DNA from: Paraburkholderia heleia NBRC 101817
GTDB lineage: Bacteria; Pseudomonadota; Gammaproteobacteria; Burkholderiales; Burkholderiaceae
Length of the DNA: 64,000 bases
NCBI RefSeq assembly: GCF_000739775.1
Contig: NZ_BBJH01000021.1
Coordinates: 1-64,000 of the forward strand
Direction: 5' to 3'
Shown: in pieces, positions 53,534 through 62,310 of the stretch
Position numbering within the stretch: the first letter of the stretch is position 1
Layout: each line of letters opens with the position of its first letter
Program-made: the position numbers and the translations under genes
The notes under the pieces: generated by a model
What the model was told of the DNA's origin: nothing
What the model saw: only the letters and a program-made list of their open reading frames with translations
Database searches by the model: none

Positions 53534-53587
53534 GCCTGTTCACATTCGCGAGGTACGTTCGCAAGCCCGTTATGAATGTGAACAGGC
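53534..53587. repeat. 14-bp perfect inverted repeat after the metal transporter
   Basis: GCCTGTTCACATTC (53534-53547) and its exact complement (53574-53587) flank a 26-bp centre that has its own GCGA/TCGC pair. It starts just after the permease stop. There is no T run, so it is not a standard terminator. Confidence 0.7.
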
Positions 53588-53610
53588 TTGGGCACGCTGT
53601 ACGCGCCATG

Positions 53611-53647
53611 AAAAAGGCGTTGCCCCGCGCGGTGGCAACGCCTTTTT
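53611..53647. terminator. bidirectional terminator
   Basis: A perfect 14-bp stem (AAAAAGGCGTTGCC, 53611-53624; complement 53634-53647) with A and T runs on the two sides serves the convergent permease and FGGY kinase genes. Confidence 0.85.
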
Positions 53648-53701
53648 GCCGTTACGTCCGGCTCGGTAAAGAACGGCCGGGCGGATTGTCGATACGCCGC
53701 A

Positions 53702-55180
53702 TCACGACGCCGGCGGGAACCAGCTTCGAACGCGGCCATACAGATCGATGAAGCGCGCATAGCGCTGCGCGAGCGCGGCGTCCTCGCGCGGCGACGCCAC
53801 CCGGGTCGCGGCCGGCGCAAGCGCCGCGAGGTCGCTCATGCGCCAGTGCCCGCAGGCGAGGCCGCCCAGCATCGCGGCGCCGCGCGCCGCTGCGTTCGGA
53901 CAGTCGATCGCGTAAAGGTCCGCGTCGAGCGTGTCGGCGAGCAACTGCTGCCAGCGCGCGTCCACGGAGCCGCCGCCCGCGAGCTTGAGCGTCGGCACAC
54001 TGCGCGTATCCCGCGTGTCTTCATCGGCGACTTCATGGGTGCTGCGCACGGCGTCGAGGCCCGCACGCAATGCGAACGCGACGCCCTCGAACGCCGCGCG
54101 CATGAGCGTGCCGCGCGAGTCGCCAAGCGAAGCGCCGAGCCAGCCGCCGCGCGCCGCCGGGTCGAGCCACGGCGAGCGTTCGCCGCTCAGGTAAGGCAGG
54201 AACGCGAGCGTCGCCGACGGCGGCTCGGCGAACGCATCCGCGTAAGCACAAGCCCAGTCGTAGGCCAGCCAGCCGCGTGCCGCTTCCAGCGCCACGCCCA
54301 CGTTCTGCATGGCGGCCATGGTGTACCAGCCGCCCATGGCCGAGCGGTAGCGATGCAGCCCGCGCCGCGCGGGCGGCTCGCTGCGCGCGGTGACGACGAT
54401 CTGGCCGCCCGTGCCCGTCGTGAGGAGCGCGTCGCCTTCGTCGGCCAGGCCGCTGCCGAGTGCGGCGCAGGGCGTGTCGCCCGCGCCCGTCGCGAGCACG
54501 ATGCCGGCGGGCAGCCCGAGCGCCTGTGCGGCTTGCGCGCCAAGGGTGCCGCTCGCTTCATGCGACGCGGCCAGCGGCGCGAACCATCGCGCCGGTAATC
54601 CCAGCCGCTCGATCAGCGCGAAGTCCCACTCGCCATCGGGTGCGGCGAGCGCCGTTGCACATGCGTCCGACGGATCTGCCGTAACTGCGCCGCCCAGCGC
54701 CATGCGCAGCCAGTCTTTCGGCTGCAGTGCCCAGCGCGCGGCTTGCGCGACTTGCGGCTCGTGCTGCAGGACCCAGCGCAGCAACGGCCCCGCCATGCCT
54801 GGTGCAACGGGATTGGGCTGCGCATGCCCGGCGTCGTCGGGCCAGGCATCGAGCAGCGCATGTGCGCGCGTGTCGGGCCAAAGCATCGCGGGGCGCAACG
54901 CGCGGCCTGCTTCGTCGGTGAGCACGACGCCATGCATCTGTCCGGAAAAGCCGATGCCGCGCACCGCGGCGCGCTCGCTCCCGGGCAGCCGCGCGCAGGC
55001 CGCGACGAGCGCGTCCCACCAGCGCTCCACGGCGATCTCGGCCCAGCCCGGCTGCGGTGTTTCGAGCGCGTAGGCCACGCTCGCGGCGGCGCGCTCGACG
55101 CCGTCGCCATCGATGATGCCAAGCTTGAGTGAACCGGTGCCGAGGTCGATACCGAGGAAGCGCGTCTGCGATGGACTCAT
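53702..55180 (-). CDS. FGGY-family carbohydrate kinase (xylulokinase-like)
   Basis: A 492-aa sugar kinase: FLGIDLGTGSLKLGIIDGDG, RGIGFSGQMHGVVLTDEAG, ALQPKDWLRMALGG, SDACATAL, GDTPCAALGSGL and LAGGGSVDARWQQLLAD. It resembles xylulokinases but differs clearly from the XylB at 41811 and uses WPDTR where that protein has WNDMR. It stands alone with no dehydrogenase or transporter beside it, so its substrate is uncertain. Confidence 0.85.
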   Translation of the reverse strand: MSPSQTRFLGIDLGTGSLKLGIIDGDGVERAAASVAYALETPQPGWAEIAVERWWDALVAACARLPGSERAAVRGIGFSGQMHGVVLTDEAGRALRPAMLWPDTRAHALLDAWPDDAGHAQPNPVAPGMAGPLLRWVLQHEPQVAQAARWALQPKDWLRMALGGAVTADPSDACATALAAPDGEWDFALIERLGLPARWFAPLAASHEASGTLGAQAAQALGLPAGIVLATGAGDTPCAALGSGLADEGDALLTTGTGGQIVVTARSEPPARRGLHRYRSAMGGWYTMAAMQNVGVALEAARGWLAYDWACAYADAFAEPPSATLAFLPYLSGERSPWLDPAARGGWLGASLGDSRGTLMRAAFEGVAFALRAGLDAVRSTHEVADEDTRDTRSVPTLKLAGGGSVDARWQQLLADTLDADLYAIDCPNAAARGAAMLGGLACGHWRMSDLAALAPAATRVASPREDAALAQRYARFIDLYGRVRSWFPPAS

Positions 55181-55776
55181 GGGAAACGGTGTGCGAGGTG
55201 GGTGAGGACGAAAAAATCATCATAAGGGCGCGAGGCACGCTGCCAGCTGCACGTTAAGCAGGCTTTTCACACCTGCCGCGAGCCTGCGCGCAACACAGCC
55301 GACTTCAGCGCGAAAAACGCCCGTTCGCGGGTTAACCCGGTGCGTGCGCGCGCGATGCAAAACGGCTCACATGGCGCATTCGAAATAGAGATCATAACGG
55401 CGCGGCCATATGTGACATGACCGGCTGGACATCGCCAGCCTGGGCTCGACCCGCCCGCACACGCTCCGTCATGGGGCCACACCGTCATGCCCGCGCCGCG
55501 GCGCCTACCGCGCACGGGCGCTCGACCGCCGGAAACAGGGGGCTTGCCGCGTTGCCCCGCGGCGCGCGCGGTCCGAACCGGCGCCCGGCGTTGCCGCCAT
55601 GATGCCGCCGGGCGCGGCCCGCGCGCGCCGATCCCACCCTTATGTCGGCCGGCCATCGCGGTGCTCGCATATCGTCGCCGGAAAGCACGGAATAGTCTCC
55701 AGCGGTCTTGTTGCCTGTTTTCTTACCGCATACCTTGGAGGCCATATCCTTAAACGAAGAGACGGAGACAGACGAC
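55181..55776. other. intergenic region between FGGY kinase and NCS2 permease
   Basis: These 596 bp divide two divergent genes. I found no supported ORF, purine riboswitch or clear promoter pair. The frame of the permease is open upstream to 55708 but without family sequence. Confidence 0.4.
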
Positions 55777-57231
55777 ATGCAAGCCAAGGGCATTGAGGAC
55801 CAGGCCGCCCAGCGGTCCGGGCAGAAGCAGGTCCACCCCTGCGACGAGCGCCTGCCGTTCAGCCAGTTGCTGACACTCGGCATCCAGCACGTGCTCGTGA
55901 TGTACGCAGGCGCGGTGGCCGTGCCGCTCATCGTCGGCGGCGCGATCGGGCTGCCGAAGGACCAGGTCGCCTTCCTCATCAGCGCCGACCTGTTCGCCTG
56001 CGGCATCGCCACGCTGATCCAGACGCTCGGCCTGTGGATCTTCGGCATCCGCCTGCCCGTGATCATGGGCTGCACGTTCGCCTCGGTGGGCCCCATGATC
56101 GCCATCGGCACCAATCCCTCGCTCGGCCTTCTCGACATCTTCGGCTCGACTATCGCGGCGGGCGCGATCGGCATTGTGATCGCGCCGATGATCGGCAAGC
56201 TGCTGCGCTTCTTCCCGCCTGTCGTGGTGGGCACCGTGATCGCGGTGATCGGCCTCTCGCTGATGGAAGTGGGCATCAACTGGGCCGCGGGCGGCGTGGG
56301 CAACCCGGACTACGGCAACCCCATTTACCTCGGCCTCTCGCTGCTCGTGCTGATGCTGATCCTGCTCATCAACAAGTTCGGGCGCGGCTTCATCGCCAAT
56401 ATCTCGGTGCTGCTCGGCATCGTCGCGGGCTTTGCCATCGCGCTCGCGCTCGGCCGCGTGAACCTCGAAGGCATGGCGAGCGCGCCGTGGGTCGGCATCG
56501 TCATGCCGTTCCACTTCGGCATGCCGAAGTTCCACATCCTGCCGATCGCGACGATGGTGATCGTGATGTTCGTGACCTTCATCGAATCGACGGGCATGTT
56601 CCTCGCCGTGGGCGACATGGTCGGGCGCCCCGTCGACCAGGCCACGCTCGTGCGCGGCCTGCGTGTCGACGGTCTCGGCACGATGATCGGCGGCATTTTC
56701 AACTCGTTCCCGCATACATCTTTCTCGCAGAACGTGGGCCTCATCGGCGTGACGGGCGTGAAAAGCCGCTATGTGTGCGCGATGGGCGGCGTGATCCTCG
56801 TGCTGCTCGGCCTCTTTCCGAAGATGGCGCAGATGGTCGCCTCCGTGCCCGCCTTCGTGCTGGGCGGCGCGGGCATCGTGATGTTCGGCATGGTGGCGGC
56901 GAACGGTATCAAGGTGCTCTCGCGCGTGGACTTCGTGAGGAACCAGCACAACCTCTTCATCGTGGCCGTGAGCGTGGGTTTCGGCCTCGTGCCGGTGGTG
57001 TCGCCGCACTTCTTCGCCAGGCTGCCGCCCGCGCTTTCGCCGCTGCTTCATAGCGGCATCCTGCTCGCTTCGGTTTCGGCGGTGGTGCTGAACCTGATCT
57101 TCAACGGTGCGAAGAGCGAGAAAGCCGCCGAGCGCGCCATCCGCCGCGCCGGGCACGATCTCGAAGGCCGTCCGGATGCAGGCGAGACGCCGCAGGCGGG
57201 CCACGAAATGCCGCGCTCCGCCGCGCACTAA
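55777..57231 (+). CDS. NCS2 family nucleobase permease (xanthine/uric acid type)
   Basis: An inner membrane proton symporter for purines. The 484-aa product has about 14 membrane segments and the NCS2 signature QNVGLIGVTGVKSR, with FVTFIESTGMFLAVGDMVGR carrying the conserved Glu of helix 8 and QHVLVMYAGAVAVPLIVG at helix 1. These features place it with xanthine/urate permeases rather than the uracil group. The ATG at 55777 has GGAG upstream. Monocistronic; exact purine unknown. Confidence 0.9.
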   Translation: MQAKGIEDQAAQRSGQKQVHPCDERLPFSQLLTLGIQHVLVMYAGAVAVPLIVGGAIGLPKDQVAFLISADLFACGIATLIQTLGLWIFGIRLPVIMGCTFASVGPMIAIGTNPSLGLLDIFGSTIAAGAIGIVIAPMIGKLLRFFPPVVVGTVIAVIGLSLMEVGINWAAGGVGNPDYGNPIYLGLSLLVLMLILLINKFGRGFIANISVLLGIVAGFAIALALGRVNLEGMASAPWVGIVMPFHFGMPKFHILPIATMVIVMFVTFIESTGMFLAVGDMVGRPVDQATLVRGLRVDGLGTMIGGIFNSFPHTSFSQNVGLIGVTGVKSRYVCAMGGVILVLLGLFPKMAQMVASVPAFVLGGAGIVMFGMVAANGIKVLSRVDFVRNQHNLFIVAVSVGFGLVPVVSPHFFARLPPALSPLLHSGILLASVSAVVLNLIFNGAKSEKAAERAIRRAGHDLEGRPDAGETPQAGHEMPRSAAH

Positions 57232-57344
57232 GTCGATCTCACTGAACGGATCGAACCGGGTTTGAACGTATTGAGTTGACGCGAGAGGTGTCCCGCCCGC
57301 AGGTGTTCATCTGCACACATGCGGGCGGGGTCTTTTGCTGGTTC

Positions 57345-57376
57345 GGCGCCACGGGAAACCATGGCGCCTTTTTTTT
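57345..57376 (+). terminator. terminator of the NCS2 permease gene
   Basis: GGCGCCACGG (57345-57354), GAAA loop, CCATGGCGCC (57359-57368, one mismatch), then eight T residues. A further GC-rich hairpin (57292-57301 with 57320-57329) lies just before it. Confidence 0.85.
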
Positions 57377-57412
57377 GCCCGCTTTTCGCCCTTCTTCTGA
57401 TACGCGAAAAAA

Positions 57413-57436
57413 AACGCCACGGTCTCCCGTGGCGTT
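57413..57436 (-). terminator. terminator of the efflux operon
   Basis: A perfect 10-bp stem AACGCCACGG/CCGTGGCGTT; on the minus strand it is followed by a long T run. Confidence 0.88.
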
Positions 57437-57464
57437 CCCGCTTCTGATCCAGAAGTCTGGAGCG

Positions 57465-59006
57465 TTAGCCCGCCGTTGCGGCCGAAGCCGCCACTGGCGC
57501 GCTGGCCGCGCCGTAATCGGCCGGCGCGTCGGGCGCGCGCGGCGTCTCGCCCGCGTGCTCGATCCAGCCGCCACCCAGCGCGCGATACAGATCGACGAGG
57601 TTGGTCAGCCGCGCGAGGCGCGCCGTGATGAGCGACTGCTGCGCCGTGTAGAGGCTCGTCTGCGCGGTGAGCACCGGCAGATAGCTGTCCACGCCGTTCC
57701 TGTAGCGCAACTCCGAAAGCGTGAGCGAGCGCTGGTTCGCGAAGGTGCTGCGCTCGAGCGCCGCGATCTGCTCGTCATAGGTGCCGCGTGCGGCCAGCCC
57801 ATCGGCCACTTCCTGGAACGCCGACTGGATCGACTTCTCGTAGTTGGCGATCTCGATACGCTTCTCGACATTCGCGAGTTGCAGATTCGCGATGTTCGAA
57901 CCGCCTTCGAAGATCGGCAGCGTGATCTGCGGCACGAAACTCCACGCCGCCGTGCCCGCCTTGAAGAGCCCGCCGAGCGACAGGCTTTCGGTGCCGAACG
58001 CCGCCGTGAGCGAGATCTTCGGGAAGAACGCCGCGCGCGCCGCGCCGATATTGGCGTTTGCCGCGAGCAGCGTCTCTTCGGCCTGCATGATGTCCGGACG
58101 GCGCGTGAGCAGATCCGAGGGCAGCCCTGCCGGAATGTCGTTGAGCAGGGCCTGGCCGTCGAGCGGCAGACCTTGCGCCAGATCCGCCGGCAGCGGCTCG
58201 CCGATCAGCAGCACGAGCGCGTTCTCGGCCTGGGCGCGGGCCCGCAGTTGCGCCTGCAGGTTGGCCTGCGCGTTCTCGACCACCGTTTGCGCCTGACGCA
58301 GATCCAGCTCGGTGCCGGTGCCCGTCTCGAACTGCGCCTTCGTGATGTTGTACGAGTCCTGCGCCGTCTTGAGCGTTTCCTGCGTGACCTTGAGCAGGTC
58401 GTCGTCGGAGAGCATGGTCAGATACTGGTCCGCGACTTCCGAAACCAGCGTGATCTCCGCCGCCTTGCGTGCATAGGCCGTCGAGAGGTACTGCGCCAAC
58501 GCCTGGTCCTTCAGGCTGCGGATGCGCCCCCAGAAGTCGATTTCCCAGGACGCCTGCACGCCCACGTTGTAGACGCTGTACGGATTGTTCGGCGTGGTCT
58601 GCAGGTCACGAGGCACGCGCGTACGCGAGTCCGTGGCCACGCCGTTGATCGCCGGGAACAGCTCGGCGCGCGTGATCTGATACTGCGCGCGCGCCGCCTC
58701 GACGTTGAGCACCGAGACGCGCAGGTCGCGGTTGTTCTTCAGCGCGATAGCGACGAGCTGCTGCAGGCGCGGATCGACGAAGAACTCGCGCCAGCCGATG
58801 TCGGTCGCCGGGGCGCCGTTGGCGCTGGGGGCAGGCTGGCCATCCTGACCCGCCGCGACGGGCTGAGTCGCGTACACGCCGCCCTGCGGGAAGCTCTGCG
58901 ACACCGGCGCTTCGGGCCGGTGGTACCACGGCTCCATCGTGCAACCCGCGAGAAGCGCGGCGGCCAACGCAGCGGCGCCCGCTGCAATTACGGATAGTTT
59001 ATGCAT
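57465..59006 (-). CDS. RND efflux outer membrane lipoprotein (NodT/OprM family)
   Basis: The outer membrane channel of the tripartite pump. The 513-aa precursor has a lipobox LLAGC with Cys at residue 22. Two TolC-type repeats follow (NNRDLRVSVLNVEAARAQYQ, ASWEIDFWGRIRSLKDQALA, LTRRPDIMQAEETLLAANAN, LPIFEGGSNIANLQLANVEK). The C-terminus is Ala/Pro-rich. It starts one base after the pump gene stop. Confidence 0.94.
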   Translation of the reverse strand: MHKLSVIAAGAAALAAALLAGCTMEPWYHRPEAPVSQSFPQGGVYATQPVAAGQDGQPAPSANGAPATDIGWREFFVDPRLQQLVAIALKNNRDLRVSVLNVEAARAQYQITRAELFPAINGVATDSRTRVPRDLQTTPNNPYSVYNVGVQASWEIDFWGRIRSLKDQALAQYLSTAYARKAAEITLVSEVADQYLTMLSDDDLLKVTQETLKTAQDSYNITKAQFETGTGTELDLRQAQTVVENAQANLQAQLRARAQAENALVLLIGEPLPADLAQGLPLDGQALLNDIPAGLPSDLLTRRPDIMQAEETLLAANANIGAARAAFFPKISLTAAFGTESLSLGGLFKAGTAAWSFVPQITLPIFEGGSNIANLQLANVEKRIEIANYEKSIQSAFQEVADGLAARGTYDEQIAALERSTFANQRSLTLSELRYRNGVDSYLPVLTAQTSLYTAQQSLITARLARLTNLVDLYRALGGGWIEHAGETPRAPDAPADYGAASAPVAASAATAG

Positions 59007-59007
59007 C

Positions 59008-62000
59008 TCAATGTCCTTCCTTGCCCGGGCCGTCGCCGTTGCCGCCGCCGTTGCCACCTTCGCGACCACGGTCGTTGCCACCCGTGCCGCCCTGACCGCC
59101 GGCGCCGCCACCATTCGCGCCGTTGTCTTCGTCGTGGTCGTGTGCGTGGTGCTCTTCGTAGTGTGCAAGCGCCGTGTCCGCGTCTTCCTTCTCGCCCGCG
59201 AACTTCGCGCGAATCACCACGAAGAACATCGGGATCATGAAGATCGCGAGGAACGTGGCCGTGATCATCCCGCCGATCACGCCCGTGCCGATCGCGTGCT
59301 GCGAAGCCGAACCCGCACCGTTGCTGATCGCGAGCGGCAGCACGCCGAGAATGAACGCCATCGACGTCATGAGAATCGGCCGCAGACGCAGTCGCGATGC
59401 TTCGAGCGCCGCCTCGATCGGTCCCATCTTCCCTTCGGCCTGCAGCTCGCGCGCGAACTCCACGATCAGAATCGCGTTCTTCGCCGAGAGACCCACGGTG
59501 GTCAAGAGACCCACCTGGAAGAACACGTCGTTCTCGAGGCCGCGCAAGGTCACCGCCAGCAGCGCGCCGAGCACGCCGAGCGGCACCACCATGATGACCG
59601 CGAACGGAATCGACCAGCTTTCATACAGCGCCGCGAGACACAGGAACACGACGAGGATCGAGATGCCGTACAGGATCGGCGCCTGCGAACCCGACTGGCG
59701 TTCCTGGTAGGACAGGCCCGTCCATTCGTAGCCGATACCCGCGGGCAGCTTCGCCGCGATCTGCTCCATCGCCGTCATGGCCTGGCCGGTCGACTTGCCC
59801 TGGCCCGCCTGACCCTGGATTTCCACGGCCGAGATGCCGTTGTAGCGCTCGAGCTTCGGCGAACCGAAGGTCCAGCGGCCGCTCGCGACCGAGCCGAGCG
59901 GCGCCATCCCGCCCGCACTGTTGCGCACATACCAGTTGTTCAAGTCTTCCGGCGTCATGCGGAACGGTGCGTCACCCATCACGTACACCTTCTTGATACG
60001 GCCGTCCGTATCGAGGAAGTTGTTCACGTAGGCCGACGCCCAGGCGATCGAGAAGGTCTGGTCGACCGCGGCCGCCGTCACACCGAGCGCCTCGGCCTTT
60101 TCACGGTCGATGTCGATCGTGAACTGCGGCGTGTCGTTCAGGCCGTTCGGGCGCACGAGTGCGAGCGTCGGGTCCTTCGCAGCCATGCCGAGCAGCATGT
60201 TGCGCGCTTCCATCAGCTTCTCGTGACCGAGACCCGCGCGATCCTGCAGTTCGAAGTCGAAGCCCGACGCGGTGCCGAGTTCAGGAATCGAAGGCGGATT
60301 CACCGGGAACACCATCGCGTCCTTGTAACCCGCGTAGTGCATGAACATGCGCCGCACCAGCGCCTGGACCTTCTGGTCCGCGTGCTGACGCTGCTTGTAG
60401 TCCTTCATCCGCACGAACACGAGACCCGAGTTCTGGCCGCGGCCCGCGAAGCTGAAGCCGTTCACCGTGAACACCGACTCGACGATGCTGGCTTCGTCCT
60501 TGAGCAGCCAGTTCTGGATGTTGGCGAGCGTGCGCGCCGTCGTTTCCTGGGTCGAGCCCACGGGCGTCTGCACGATCACGAACATCGTGCCCTGGTCTTC
60601 ATCGGGCAGGAACGACTTCGGCAGGCGCACGAACAGCATGCCCACCGCGACGATCACCACGAGATAGATGATGAGCCAGCGGCCCGAGCGCTTGATCACG
60701 TGGTACACGCCGCTGTGGTACTTGTCGCGGCTCGTCTCGAACGTGCGGTTGAACCAGCCGAAGAAGCCCTTCTTCTGCTCGTGATGGCCCTTCGGGATCG
60801 GCTTGAGGATGGTCGCGCACAACGCCGGCGTGAGAATCAACGCGACGAGCACGGACAGCACCATCGCCGCCACGATCGTGAGCGAGAACTGCCGGTAGAT
60901 GGCGCCGACCGAGCCGCCCGAGAACGCCACCGGCACGAACACCGCGGAGAGCACGAGCGCCACGCCCACCAGTGCGCCGGTGATCTGGCCCATGGCCTTG
61001 CGCGTGGCTTCCTTCGGCCCCAACCCCTCTTCCACCATCACCCGCTCGACGTTCTCCACGACCACGATCGCGTCGTCCACCAGCAGGCCGATGGCGAGCA
61101 CGAGGCCGAACATCGACAGCGTATTGATGGAGAAGCCCACCGCCGCCATGATCGCGAACGTACCGAGCAGCACCACCGGCACCGCGATCGTCGGAATCAA
61201 CGTTGCGCGCAGGTTCTGCAGGAACAGGTACATCACGAGGAACACCAGCACGATGCCTTCCAGCAGCGTCTTGATCACTTCCTCGATCGACAGGCGCACG
61301 AACGGCGTCGTGTCGTACGGGTACTTCACGACGAGGCCGTGCGGGAAGTACTTCGAGAGGTCGTCGATCTTCTGGCGCACGAGCTTCGCCGTTTGCAGCG
61401 CGTTGGCGCCCGTCGCGAGCTGAATGCCGAGACCGGCCGTCGGCGCACCGTTGTACTTCGTGTCGAAGTTGTAGTTCTCGCCGCCCAGACCGATACGCGC
61501 CACATCCTTCAGGCGCACCTGCGAGCCGTCCTGGTTCACCTTCAGCAGGATGTTGCCGAACTGCTCAGGCGTTTGCAGCAGCGTCGATTCGGTGATGGTC
61601 GCCTGGAACGCCTGCCCCGCCACCGCCGGCGTGCCGCCCAGCTGGCCGCCCGCGATCTGCACGTTCTGCGCGGTGATCGCGGCTGTGACGTCGGTTGGCG
61701 TAAGCTGGAAGTTCGTGAGCTTGTGTGGATCGAGCCAGACGCGCATCGCGTACTGCGAGCCGAACAGCGTGACCGTACCCACGCCGTCGATACGGCTGAT
61801 CGGGTCCTTCACGTTCGACGCCACGTAGTTCGCGAGGTCGTACTTGGTCATGCTGCCGTCTTCGGACACGAACGCGAGCACCAGCAGGAAGCTGCTGCTC
61901 GACTTCGTCACGCTGATACCGAGCTGCTGCACCACCTGCGGCAGGATCGGCGTGGCGAGCTGCAGCTTGTTCTGCACCTGCACCTGCGCGATGTCCGGGT

Positions 62001-62295
62001 TGGTGCCCGCGGCGAAGGTCAGCGTGATGGTGGCCGTGCCCGAGTCGTCGGAAGTCGACGAGATGTACAGCAAGTGGTCGAGACCGCTCATCTGCTGCTC
62101 GATCACCTGCGTGACCGTGTTTTCCACCGTCTTGGCCGACGCACCCGGATAGTTCGCGCTGATCTGGATGGAAGGCGGCGCGATGGTCGGATACTGCGCG
62201 ACCGGCAGCGTGAACACCGAGGCCACGCCCGCCAGCATCAGGATGATGGCGATCACCCATGCAAAGATCGGGCGATCAATAAAGAACTTTGCCAT
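59008..62295 (-). CDS. RND multidrug efflux pump, HAE1/AcrB family
   Basis: The inner membrane proton antiporter. The 1095-aa product begins MAKFFIDRPIFAWVIAII and has 12 membrane helices, two periplasmic loops and the proton-relay pair in GLLVDDAIVVVENVERVM. After the last helix the protein runs about 50 residues beyond AcrB with a His/Asp segment (HYEEHHAHDHDED) and a Gly/Asn-rich tail. It is 15 bp after the adaptor gene. It most resembles BpeB of Burkholderia. Confidence 0.95.
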   Translation of the reverse strand: MAKFFIDRPIFAWVIAIILMLAGVASVFTLPVAQYPTIAPPSIQISANYPGASAKTVENTVTQVIEQQMSGLDHLLYISSTSDDSGTATITLTFAAGTNPDIAQVQVQNKLQLATPILPQVVQQLGISVTKSSSSFLLVLAFVSEDGSMTKYDLANYVASNVKDPISRIDGVGTVTLFGSQYAMRVWLDPHKLTNFQLTPTDVTAAITAQNVQIAGGQLGGTPAVAGQAFQATITESTLLQTPEQFGNILLKVNQDGSQVRLKDVARIGLGGENYNFDTKYNGAPTAGLGIQLATGANALQTAKLVRQKIDDLSKYFPHGLVVKYPYDTTPFVRLSIEEVIKTLLEGIVLVFLVMYLFLQNLRATLIPTIAVPVVLLGTFAIMAAVGFSINTLSMFGLVLAIGLLVDDAIVVVENVERVMVEEGLGPKEATRKAMGQITGALVGVALVLSAVFVPVAFSGGSVGAIYRQFSLTIVAAMVLSVLVALILTPALCATILKPIPKGHHEQKKGFFGWFNRTFETSRDKYHSGVYHVIKRSGRWLIIYLVVIVAVGMLFVRLPKSFLPDEDQGTMFVIVQTPVGSTQETTARTLANIQNWLLKDEASIVESVFTVNGFSFAGRGQNSGLVFVRMKDYKQRQHADQKVQALVRRMFMHYAGYKDAMVFPVNPPSIPELGTASGFDFELQDRAGLGHEKLMEARNMLLGMAAKDPTLALVRPNGLNDTPQFTIDIDREKAEALGVTAAAVDQTFSIAWASAYVNNFLDTDGRIKKVYVMGDAPFRMTPEDLNNWYVRNSAGGMAPLGSVASGRWTFGSPKLERYNGISAVEIQGQAGQGKSTGQAMTAMEQIAAKLPAGIGYEWTGLSYQERQSGSQAPILYGISILVVFLCLAALYESWSIPFAVIMVVPLGVLGALLAVTLRGLENDVFFQVGLLTTVGLSAKNAILIVEFARELQAEGKMGPIEAALEASRLRLRPILMTSMAFILGVLPLAISNGAGSASQHAIGTGVIGGMITATFLAIFMIPMFFVVIRAKFAGEKEDADTALAHYEEHHAHDHDEDNGANGGGAGGQGGTGGNDRGREGGNGGGNGDGPGKEGH

Positions 62296-62310
62296 GAAGC
62301 AGGCTCCCGG

